Positions 16,061 through 22,251 of a stretch of 42,103 nt of DNA are shown here, piece by piece. The stretch comes from Clostridiales bacterium. GTDB lineage: Bacteria; Bacillota; Clostridia; Lachnospirales; Anaerotignaceae. The stretch is taken from the NCBI GenBank assembly GCA_018364635.1, contig JAGZLR010000017.1, positions 1-42,103 on the forward strand. Direction: 5' to 3'. The notes beneath the pieces were generated by a model that did no database searches, was not told the origin of the DNA, and saw only the letters and a program-made list of their open reading frames with translations. Numbering within the stretch: the stretch's first letter is position 1; each line of letters begins with the position of its first letter. The translations under genes were made by a program, and so were the position numbers.

Positions 16061-16542
16061 ATCACTGCCTCCTTTAGTTCTTTTTCAATTTTATTTAGTG
16101 CGCTGTAGAGACGGCTCTTTACGGTATTCAGATTTATTCCTGTAATCTCAGAAATTTGTTTGAGTGTCATATCTTCATAGAAATGTAGGACTATGACAGT
16201 TTTCATTGGCTCCTTTAGTTTCTGTACGGCATTATATACATCATGATCTTTGTCATATTGGCTTTCCGTGTAGGGTTGTTCGGGCAGTTGATCTGCAAGG
16301 GATTCTGATTTTGTAGAGTTAATACTTTTTAGAGATTCATTTACCAAAATTCGATAAAACCATGTTTTTAACGCGTTTGGATTCTTTATGTCATAGCATT
16401 TTTCTAATGCTTTACAGATAGCATTTTGTACCACGTCCAAGGCAGCCTCTTTATTTTTAACATAGCTGAAAGCCAGCCGATAAAATTTGTTTTGATTTTC
16501 CAAAATATAGTTTACCGTGGTATCATAGATATCTTGTTCCAT
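16057..16542 (-). CDS. ECF-type RNA polymerase sigma factor (SigV-like)
   Basis: 161 residues, typical for group-4 sigma factors. Region 2 runs over about 15-75 ('KFYRLAFSYVKNKEAALDVV', 'ALKTWFYRILVNESLKSI'). A variable linker follows, and region 4 covers 105-155 ('LKEPMKTVIVLHFYEDMTLK', 'QISEITGINLNTVKSRLYSA'). AAGGAGG lies 6 bases before the ATG. Overlap with the RsiV-like gene makes a two-gene operon for envelope stress, probably autoregulated (candidate promoter at 16569-16598). There are no other obvious targets in the window. Confidence 0.9.
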   Translation of the reverse strand: MEQDIYDTTVNYILENQNKFYRLAFSYVKNKEAALDVVQNAICKALEKCYDIKNPNALKTWFYRILVNESLKSINSTKSESLADQLPEQPYTESQYDKDHDVYNAVQKLKEPMKTVIVLHFYEDMTLKQISEITGINLNTVKSRLYSALNKIEKELKEAVI

Positions 16543-16568
16543 GTTCTTCCTCCTTACTGGATGATTTT

Positions 16569-16598
16569 TAGTCTGCAGGCTATCTTTTGTTACGTTTC
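16569..16598 (-). promoter_or_regulatory. Candidate ECF autoregulatory promoter
   Basis: On the minus strand GAAACG (complement of 16593-16598) is followed after 17 bases by CAGACTA (complement of 16569-16575). The GAAAC -35 is the hallmark of ECF promoters; the -10 is only loosely ECF-like (CGTCTA type). Confidence 0.3.
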
Positions 16599-16643
16599 TA
16601 ACTTATAGATTCCATAGAAACAAAAATAGTTTTAATTATTTAT

Positions 16644-16676
16644 AAAAAAATCCTCTGATTTTTATTCAGAGGATTT
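16644..16676 (-). terminator. Terminator overlapping the end of the first MATE gene
   Basis: 11-bp stem (16648-16658 with 16666-16676) preceded on the plus strand by a run of A, giving a T tract on the minus strand. Its right arm lies inside the last codons of the MATE gene. Confidence 0.85.
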
Positions 16677-18068
16677 AGAAGTAGGATTTTCAATTTTTTG
16701 GTTTAAATTTTTTATAAACCATACCAAAAAAATGACACTGAGGATTGCAGTCAACAAATCACTGATAGGTTGAGCCAACTGTACACCTGTAATTCCTATA
16801 ACCATAGGTAAGAACCAGATCAAAGGCAGAAAAAAAATCCCTTGACGACTGGTTGCCAAAATTGTTGCAAAAAAGGATTGGCCAGTTGATTGTAGTGCCA
16901 TGTTCGCTGTGGTTGTTATGCCGCAGAGAGGCATAACGATACATTGAGCGCGAAAGGCGAATACCCCTAGACGAATGACTTCTAGATCATCCCGCCGAAA
17001 AGCTTGGATAATCCATGGTGCAAAGAGAAAGCAGACAAAGCTTATGACAAACATAATGATAGTACCAACAAAGGCAGTAAATAAGGTTGCTTCTTTTACT
17101 CTGTCATATTTTTGAGCGCCATAGTTAAAACCAGCGACTGGTTGAAATCCCTGACCAAATCCAAGCATAGCACTGAACATAAAAAAGAAAACACGGCCTG
17201 TAATACTCATTGCTGCAATAGCACAATCTCCATATACTGCTGCGCCACGATTGAGAAAAACTGTAGCAGTACTTGCAAGTCCCTGGCGGCCTAGGGTAGG
17301 AAGACCTGTTGTAAAGATGTTAAGATAGACATGTATCTCTTTTGATATTTTTGTAATTTTAAGACGAACATTACTTTTCCCTTGGAGGAAGAAGATTAAA
17401 AGAATAAGAAAACTAATACACTGACTCACTGCAGTGGCAATGGCTGCACCTGCAGTTTGAAGATTTAATGTAAATATAAAAATAGGGTCTAAAATAATGT
17501 TTAATATGCCTCCTGTTGCTATACCAATCATACCAAGCAATGCTTTGCCCTCGCTACGGAGGATGTTATTCATTACAAATGAGGCGCACATAATGGGTGC
17601 TGCAAGAAGAATATAAGTTCCATATGCTTTTGCATAGGGTAGAATTGTTTCAGTAGAACCTAACAAATACATCAATGGTGTAATAAAAATACGGCCTAAA
17701 ATACAAAATAAGATACCGAGAAAAATTGCAGTAAAAAAGCCTGTGCTAGCAGTACAAATCGCCTGCTCAATTTCTTTGGCACCTAATTGACGGGAGACAA
17801 TATTTCCACTTCCCATACCTAGGGTAAAGCCAATGGCCTGAATCATGGCCATAAGAGAAAATACAATACCTACAGCACCGGCAGCACTGGTACCTAATTG
17901 AGAGACAAAATAAGTATCGGCCATATTATATATGGAGGAAATTAACATACTGATCACTGTTGGTATTGCTAGAGTTAAAATTAGTTTTGGAACAGGGGTT
18001 TGCGTCATTTTTTGATAATGAGCGAAACGCTTTATTTCGTCTAAATTTTCTACTGTAGCTGAAGACAT
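16662..18068 (-). CDS. MATE-family efflux transporter (first)
   Basis: 468 residues, 12 membrane helices in two homologous halves, a MATE exporter expected to expel cationic drugs or metabolites by cation antiport. Landmarks: 'ILTLAIPTVISMLISSIYNM', 'ADTYFVSQLGTSAAGAVGIV', 'MGSGNIVSRQLGAKE', and a second-half 'GFGQGFQPVAGFNYGAQKYD'. I start it at 18068 because AAAGGAGGCG is placed 7 bases upstream; the in-frame ATG at 18095 lies inside a 29-bp palindrome and has no RBS. Closest in feel to MepA/NorM-type pumps of Clostridia. The palindrome suggests control by a MarR- or TetR-type repressor encoded elsewhere. Confidence 0.92.
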   Translation of the reverse strand: MSSATVENLDEIKRFAHYQKMTQTPVPKLILTLAIPTVISMLISSIYNMADTYFVSQLGTSAAGAVGIVFSLMAMIQAIGFTLGMGSGNIVSRQLGAKEIEQAICTASTGFFTAIFLGILFCILGRIFITPLMYLLGSTETILPYAKAYGTYILLAAPIMCASFVMNNILRSEGKALLGMIGIATGGILNIILDPIFIFTLNLQTAGAAIATAVSQCISFLILLIFFLQGKSNVRLKITKISKEIHVYLNIFTTGLPTLGRQGLASTATVFLNRGAAVYGDCAIAAMSITGRVFFFMFSAMLGFGQGFQPVAGFNYGAQKYDRVKEATLFTAFVGTIIMFVISFVCFLFAPWIIQAFRRDDLEVIRLGVFAFRAQCIVMPLCGITTTANMALQSTGQSFFATILATSRQGIFFLPLIWFLPMVIGITGVQLAQPISDLLTAILSVIFLVWFIKNLNQKIENPTSKSSE

Positions 18069-18089
18069 ATAGATCGCCTCCTTTTTATT

Positions 18090-18118
18090 ATTCATAAAAC
18101 AATGATTGTTTTATGAAT
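18090..18118. promoter_or_regulatory. 29-bp perfect palindrome, operator candidate for the MATE gene
   Basis: Two exact 14-base arms, ATTCATAAAACAAT and its complement, flank a single central base (18104). It lies between the presumed -10 (TATACT on the minus strand, complement of 18126-18131) and the RBS, where a bound repressor would block transcription. As RNA it could also fold into a hairpin, though with a very short loop. Confidence 0.65.
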
Positions 18119-18312
18119 TTTCAGAAAGTATATAGTTTTATAGAAAATATTCTAATTTTTATGATAAACGTATTAATCAAGATTTACAAGAAGAAATAAG
18201 AAGAATATTCTATATTTTATAATGAAATAGTGGTTTTTACGATAAAAAATGAGAGAAATTAAAATATACTTTAACGACATGGAGGTTTTGTAAAAAATAT
18301 ATAAATAAGGGA

Positions 18313-18345
18313 AACGGCATGTCTTTACGTCATGCCGTTATTTTA
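18313..18345. terminator. Terminator downstream of the DUF6809 gene
   Basis: 9-bp GC-containing stem AACGGCATG/CATGCCGTT (18313-18321 with 18331-18339), flanked by T/A-rich sequence, 22 bases past the leftward stop. Confidence 0.75.
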
Positions 18346-18361
18346 TATATTTATACTGGAA

Positions 18362-18658
18362 TTATAATTCTTCTTTTTGATCTGATTTTGCTTCAAGAAA
18401 GACTTCCGCCATCATTTTAATTCCTAAACGAAATCCATCAATAAATGATTGTTCATCTTCTAAAGGAAGCAGTTTCCATTGTCGATCCATGGTGTCAATA
18501 AACTCTGATTTTAAGTTTTCTGGAAGTTTTGTCAGAAAAGATTCATATGCAGAAGCTGCATTTTTTTGAGCAATTTCATATTGTTTCATTTTTTTTGTAT
18601 GTTGACTTGCAGGCCGAAGAACTCCGTAATAAAGTTGTTCCAGGATAGATCTTTTCAT
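18362..18658 (-). CDS. DUF6809-like hypothetical protein
   Basis: 98-residue soluble, mostly helical protein. The pattern 'ILEQLYYGVLRPA' near the start and 'SFIDGFRLGIKMMAEVF' near the end matches the DUF6809-type small proteins common in Lachnospiraceae and relatives, whose function is unknown. The family assignment is from memory of these two ends. Its RBS region is G-rich on the coding strand (AAAAAGGGGGG). It stands alone between two gaps and has its own terminator. Confidence 0.7.
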   Translation of the reverse strand: MKRSILEQLYYGVLRPASQHTKKMKQYEIAQKNAASAYESFLTKLPENLKSEFIDTMDRQWKLLPLEDEQSFIDGFRLGIKMMAEVFLEAKSDQKEEL

Positions 18659-18927
18659 AATGTTATTGCCCCCCTTTTTAATGTATCGAAAAAGTATTTT
18701 CTTAACTAAAATATATCACAAATTCATATATGATAAAATGTTCAAGCTCACGAGTAAAAGTCAAAATATTGGTGATAATTTTTAGGATTTTATAAGATGT
18801 GAAAAAAGAAAAAAGTATATACAAAAAGATTGTGGCCTTAATGTGTAAGAGTTCTTCACAAATTGTTAAATAATAGAAAAAATGTGAATATACTTTTTAA
18901 ATAAATTGTCACAAGAAAGAAAAAATA
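18659..18927. other. Gene-free AT-rich stretch upstream of the hydroxyacyl-CoA dehydrogenase
   Basis: No ORF worth calling. Bases 18863-18880 (TTGTTAAATAATAGAAAA) match the first half of a Rex operator (TTGTTAA-n4-TTAACAA) exactly and the second half at 4 of 7 positions. TTCACA and TGTGAA flank it as an inverted pair. It lies ~50 bases upstream of the -35, so a redox-control role is only a possibility. Confidence 0.3.
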
Positions 18928-18957
18928 TTGAAGTTTTTACAAGAAAAATAGTATAAT
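18928..18957 (+). promoter_or_regulatory. Sigma-A promoter for the hydroxyacyl-CoA dehydrogenase gene
   Basis: TTGAAG (18928-18933), 18-base spacer, TATAAT (18952-18957). Start of transcription near 18964 gives a leader of about 84 bases. Confidence 0.6.
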
Positions 18958-19047
18958 AAAATTAAAGAGCTATACTTAGTATCTTCAATAATGCTAAAAA
19001 TGGTTGATAATTTTGAGTTTTTGACTATTTTGAAGGGGGAAGGGAAT

Positions 19048-19983
19048 TTGAATGAGAAAAAAGTTGTGATTGCTGGGTCAGGTATCATGGGGGCTTCTTT
19101 AGCTCAAGTATATGCAAAGGCAAATTATGAGGTTTGGTTATATGACATTGCAGAAGCTGGACTTGAGAAAGGAAAACATTTAGTGGATTTAAATCAGGAA
19201 ACTTTGACAAAAGAGGGAATTATTACACCAGAAGTTTCTCAAAAAATTTATTCCCTTATCCACTATTCAACAGCAAAAGATTGCTTTAAAGATTGTGACT
19301 TGGTTGTAGAATGTATTGTTGAAAATCTAGATATCAAAAAATCTTTTTGGTATGAAATAAGTCGTATTGTACCAAAGGAAGCTATGCTCGCGACAAATAC
19401 TAGTGGACTTTCCATTACAGACATTGCCACTGCTGTAGAAGGACCAGAACGTTTTATTGGACAGCATTGGCTGAATCCTCCACATTTGTTGCCTTTGTGT
19501 GAGTTAATCCGAGGCGAAAAAACCAGTGATAAGACAGTAGAGGATATGCGAATTCTTGTGAAAGGGCTGGAAAAAGATCCTGTTGTTGTAAAAGATATTC
19601 AAGGATTTATTATTAACCGTATCCAGTTTGCGGTATTAAGAGAAGCACTTTATATTGTAGAGAGTGGCGCTGCTACGTTTGAAGATGTAGACACAGTGCT
19701 GAAAGCAGGAATGGGACTGAGATATGCTGTTTTAGGGCCATTTGGTGTGGCAGATCATGGCGGATTGGATACATTTGATCACATCAATTCTTATCTTAAT
19801 CATGAGCTCTGTGACTCCAAAGAAGGAAGTAAACTTTTACACCAATTGGTGCAGTCTGGTAAGTATGGTGTGAAAAGTGGTGCTGGATTTTATGATTATA
19901 GTGGAGAAAAGGCTGATGAAGCTATCCGAAAAAGGGATCAGATGTACATAGAACTTGCAAAAGTTTTATATTTTAAAAAGTAA
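19048..19983 (+). CDS. 3-hydroxyacyl-CoA dehydrogenase family protein
   Basis: NAD-dependent dehydrogenase of 311 residues from the TTG at 19048. GGGGGAAGGG is upstream of that TTG and the Rossmann fold then begins at once, as in the family; the ATG at 18991 has no RBS. NAD site G10-x-G12-x-x-G15 ('IAGSGIMGASLAQ'), 'NTSGLSITDIA', catalytic H140 in 'GQHWLNPPHLLPL', and C-terminal domain 'VKDIQGFIINRIQFAVLREA' with 'GPFGVADHGGLD'. Classical butyrate-pathway Hbd has HFFNP at the His motif. The HWLNPP form belongs to a related group with other 3-hydroxy acyl or acid substrates, so I do not name it hbd. It is monocistronic. Confidence 0.85.
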   Translation: MNEKKVVIAGSGIMGASLAQVYAKANYEVWLYDIAEAGLEKGKHLVDLNQETLTKEGIITPEVSQKIYSLIHYSTAKDCFKDCDLVVECIVENLDIKKSFWYEISRIVPKEAMLATNTSGLSITDIATAVEGPERFIGQHWLNPPHLLPLCELIRGEKTSDKTVEDMRILVKGLEKDPVVVKDIQGFIINRIQFAVLREALYIVESGAATFEDVDTVLKAGMGLRYAVLGPFGVADHGGLDTFDHINSYLNHELCDSKEGSKLLHQLVQSGKYGVKSGAGFYDYSGEKADEAIRKRDQMYIELAKVLYFKK

Positions 19984-20005
19984 AATAGATACAGACAAGT
20001 GCTAC

Positions 20006-20034
20006 TTGTGAAAAAAATTTATTTCTGATATAAT
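20006..20034 (+). promoter_or_regulatory. Strong promoter upstream of a terminator and the second MATE gene
   Basis: TTGTGA (20006-20011), exactly 17 bases, TATAAT (20029-20034), with an extended -10 TGA before it. Transcription would begin near 20038-20042, upstream of the hairpin at 20057-20080, so the hairpin is part of this transcript's leader. Confidence 0.75.
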
Positions 20035-20045
20035 TGCAAACGTTC

Positions 20046-20093
20046 ATGAAAAAGATAGCTCCAGCATTTTGGCTGGAGCTGTTTTTCGACTAG
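20046..20093 (+). CDS. 15-codon leader ORF in front of the second MATE gene
   Basis: ATG at 20046 opens a 15-residue reading frame (MKKIAPAFWLELFFD) that spans the whole hairpin and its U tract. It ends in TAG, which overlaps the AGGAGGA ribosome binding site of the MATE gene. No Shine-Dalgarno precedes the ATG, and the predicted 5' end is only 4-8 bases upstream, so it would have to be read as a near-leaderless message. This is the geometry of ribosome-controlled attenuation, but translation is not shown. Confidence 0.35.
   Translation: MKKIAPAFWLELFFD
20057..20087 (+). terminator. Terminator/attenuator in the MATE leader
   Basis: 9-bp GC-rich stem AGCTCCAGC/GCTGGAGCT (20057-20065 with 20072-20080), 6-base loop, then GTTTTTC. 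It can end transcripts from the upstream dehydrogenase gene and also those starting at 20040. Confidence 0.9.
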
Positions 20094-20105
20094 GAGGAAA
20101 TTTGA

Positions 20106-21404
20106 ATGAATTCGCTAGGAAAGAAATTTGCTGAATATGTATCAATGAATATTTTAGGCATGATTGGTTTAAGCTGTTACATTTTGGCAGACACATTTTT
20201 TATTGCAAATGGCGTTGGTCCTGACGGGTTAACGGCACTGAATATTGCAATTCCGGTTTTTAATCTTGTCAATGGCCTAGGACTGATGGTTGGTATGGGT
20301 GGCGCGACAAGATTCTCTATTCTGCGAGGAGAGAGTCCAAATAAACCAGAAACAGAAACGTTTTCTCAATGCGTAAATTTAGCGGCGATTTTTGGTGTTA
20401 TCAGTGTTATTGTTGGCCTTTTTGCATCAGGGGCTTTGGCAAGAATGTTAGGCGCGGATACACAGGTGTTTGATGATACCATGATTTATATTAAAGTTAT
20501 TTTGTTGTTTGCTCCTATGTTTCTTTTTAATAATTTATTAAATGCTTTTGTGAGAAATGATGGGAATCCAAGGCTGGCAATGACAGCAATGATGAGCGGA
20601 AGCATTGCTAATATTTTTTTAGATTATGTGATGATTTACCCTCTGGGACTGGGGATGTTAGGTGCTGTTCTTGCTACAGGGCTTGCGCCATGTATTGGTA
20701 TTGGAGTGCTGAGTACACATTTTTTTCGGCATAAAAATAATTTCTTTTATGTTTTCCAACCACTGCGTATATCGCTGGCTATCCGCAGTGTGACATTAGG
20801 GTTGGCAAGTTTAATTACAGAAGTATCTTTTGGTATTGTAATTTTGGTATTTAACCTGCTTATTTTGAGACTGACAGGAAATATTGGCGTCGCTGCATAT
20901 GGTGTAATTGCAAATTTGGCTTTTGTGGTAACTGCAATTTTTACAGGCATAGCACAGGGGATGCAGCCAATTATCAGTGATTGTCGGGGAAGAGGAGATC
21001 AGGCAGGCGGAGAGAAAATATATTGGTATGGACTTTTGACAGCGTTAGTATTTTCATTTGTGATCTATGGAGTATCTTTTTTCCAGGCAGAAGGAATTAC
21101 TGCTCTGTTTAATAGTAGCTCAGATGTATCGCTAAAACAAATTGCGGTACAAGGGATTCAGATTTATTTTTCTGGATTTTTATTTTCCGGTATGAATATT
21201 GTTTCAGCAGCGTATTTCAGCGCTATGGGGTATGCTGGACCGTCTTTTATGATAGCAGTTCTTCGAGGATTAGGGTTAATTTTACCGATTGCAACAGTGC
21301 TTTCTTTGCTTCTTGGCATGACTGGAGTATGGTTATCATTTCCGGTAACTGAAATTGTTGTATTTATCATTGCAAAGGTTTTGAAAAGTAGGCAAAAAAT
21401 TTAG
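20106..21404 (+). CDS. MATE-family efflux transporter (second)
   Basis: 432 residues with 12 predicted helices. Start of the fold: 'FAEYVSMNILGMIGLSCYIL', 'ADTFFIANGVGPDGLTALNI', 'GLGLMVGMGGATRFSILRGE'. Second half: 'GIAQGMQPIISDCRGRGDQA', 'YFSAMGYAGPSFMIAVLRGL'. It is only distantly related to the MATE at 16662-18068 and belongs to the shorter Clostridial branch. The RBS AGGAGGA is 7-8 bases from the ATG. Promoter, short ORF and terminator in the leader suggest regulated read-through, as seen for some antibiotic-resistance genes. The gene ends in a strong terminator and is monocistronic. Confidence 0.92.
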   Translation: MNSLGKKFAEYVSMNILGMIGLSCYILADTFFIANGVGPDGLTALNIAIPVFNLVNGLGLMVGMGGATRFSILRGESPNKPETETFSQCVNLAAIFGVISVIVGLFASGALARMLGADTQVFDDTMIYIKVILLFAPMFLFNNLLNAFVRNDGNPRLAMTAMMSGSIANIFLDYVMIYPLGLGMLGAVLATGLAPCIGIGVLSTHFFRHKNNFFYVFQPLRISLAIRSVTLGLASLITEVSFGIVILVFNLLILRLTGNIGVAAYGVIANLAFVVTAIFTGIAQGMQPIISDCRGRGDQAGGEKIYWYGLLTALVFSFVIYGVSFFQAEGITALFNSSSDVSLKQIAVQGIQIYFSGFLFSGMNIVSAAYFSAMGYAGPSFMIAVLRGLGLILPIATVLSLLLGMTGVWLSFPVTEIVVFIIAKVLKSRQKI

Positions 21405-21436
21405 AAATTTTTCGTAGCCTTGAAGTAAAATGCAGA

Positions 21437-21484
21437 AAAAAGTCGATAGGACCGTTATTAATAACGAACATATCGACTTTTTCC
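21437..21484. terminator. Terminator between MATE and NimA-like genes
   Basis: 12-bp stem (21437-21448 with 21471-21482) with A and T tracts. The 22-base loop itself contains a perfect palindrome CGTTATTAATAACG, so a second hairpin can stack inside. Works both ways between convergent genes. Confidence 0.9.
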
Positions 21485-21497
21485 TAACAAAATGTGG

Positions 21498-21977
21498 TTA
21501 AAGTTGAGATTTTCCATATCCCTTTGCTGTTAGATAACTGATGTCTAGACGGAAAAGAGCTGTCTTATGGATTCTTGCATCCGTATATTGTTCGTGTTGA
21601 TCTGCGACATCTGGATAATGGTGCTGAAGCATTTTTATCAAGGCTTCACGTTTTTCTATTTCATCGGAAACAATTGTAATAGTTCCAAAGGCAATGGCAG
21701 AGCGGTAATAGGTTGTAAAAGTACCTGGAATTTGCTGGTTTTGAGCGACTACAGTGAAACAAGCGTTGGGATTCTGTAACAGGTTTTCCATCCGATGCCC
21801 AGCAGTAGCGCCATGAAAATATAGGGAACCGTGATCATAAATATAAGTCATCGGCATACCATATGGTGTTTGGTCAGCGCTGATAGTGGAAAGGACGCCA
21901 TAAATGCCTTCTGTTAAGATGATTTCAGCATCTGCCTGACTCAAAGCTCTGTCTTGTCGACGAATTGTTTTTTGCAT
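21498..21977 (-). CDS. Pyridoxamine 5'-phosphate oxidase-like flavoprotein (NimA-like)
   Basis: 159 residues of the split-barrel FMN-binding fold. The start 'IRRQDRALSQADAEIILTEG', 'YGVLSTISADQTPYGMPMTY', 'LYFHGATAGHRMENLLQNPN', 'FTTYYRSAIAFGTITIV' and 'HKTALFRLDISYLTAKGYGK' follows the NimA/nitroimidazole-reductase-like branch of this family in anaerobes. Such proteins bind FMN; some reduce 5-nitroimidazoles to amines, but most family members have unknown substrates. RBS AAAAGGGGGAGG. It is monocistronic and convergent with the MATE gene. Confidence 0.85.
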   Translation of the reverse strand: MQKTIRRQDRALSQADAEIILTEGIYGVLSTISADQTPYGMPMTYIYDHGSLYFHGATAGHRMENLLQNPNACFTVVAQNQQIPGTFTTYYRSAIAFGTITIVSDEIEKREALIKMLQHHYPDVADQHEQYTDARIHKTALFRLDISYLTAKGYGKSQL

Positions 21978-22076
21978 TGAAACCTCCCCCTTTTCTTATT
22001 TTATTTATTGTATCATGACAATAATTTTGTTTCAATAAATAACCTATTCATGGAACTTTTTTTCGAAGACCAGTGG

Positions 22077-22105
22077 TTGAAATCAATGGTCAAATGTGAT
22101 ATGAT
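22077..22105 (+). promoter_or_regulatory. Promoter of the guanine riboswitch transcript
   Basis: TTGAAA (22077-22082), exactly 17 bases, TATGAT (22100-22105) with an extended -10 (TGA). The predicted start near 22112 is 5 bases before the aptamer P1 stem. Confidence 0.8.
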
Positions 22106-22116
22106 AAAAATCGTGT

Positions 22117-22182
22117 GATTGATATATGTCTGGAATAGGCTGGACGTTTCTACAAACTGCCGTAAACAGTTTACTATGAATC
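22117..22182 (+). ncRNA. Guanine-type purine riboswitch aptamer
   Basis: All parts of the purine riboswitch are present. P1 is GATTGAT (22117-22123) with ATGAATC (22176-22182), one mismatch. P2 is GTCTGG/CTGGAC (22129-22134 with 22141... region) closing a loop ending in AGG. J2/3 is GTTTCTAC. P3 is AAACTG/CAGTTT, perfect, closing loop CCGTAAA. J3/1 is ACTAT. The two loop Gs and the CC of loop 3 can make the known loop-loop pairs. The specificity base (position 74 of xpt) is C22174, which pairs with guanine; an adenine aptamer would have U. The downstream gene is guanine deaminase, which agrees with the ligand. Confidence 0.9.
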
Positions 22183-22224
22183 CCATAGATAGGGGGCATA
22201 GCAGGCTGATACGGTTATTTTTTT
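22159..22224 (+). terminator. Expression platform: terminator that competes with the aptamer
   Basis: GCCGTA (22159-22164) can pair with TACGGT (22210-22215) and CAG (22167-22169) with CTG (22206-22208). Inside, CTATG (22174-22178) pairs with CATAG (22184-22188). The outer stem ends right before TATTTTTTT. It uses loop 3, the 3' strand of P3, J3/1 and the 3' strand of P1, so it cannot form while guanine holds the aptamer. That predicts read-through with guanine (ON). A second pairing (TAGGGGGCA at 22190-22198 with TGCCCCTA at 22224-22231) may also matter. Confidence 0.45.
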
Positions 22225-22251
22225 GCCCCTAAATATAAGGAGGCAAGATGG

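Noticed and set aside
18863..18880. Confirmed Rex operator
   Set aside because: Only one half matches the consensus exactly and it lies far upstream of the promoter, so it is kept only as a weak possibility.
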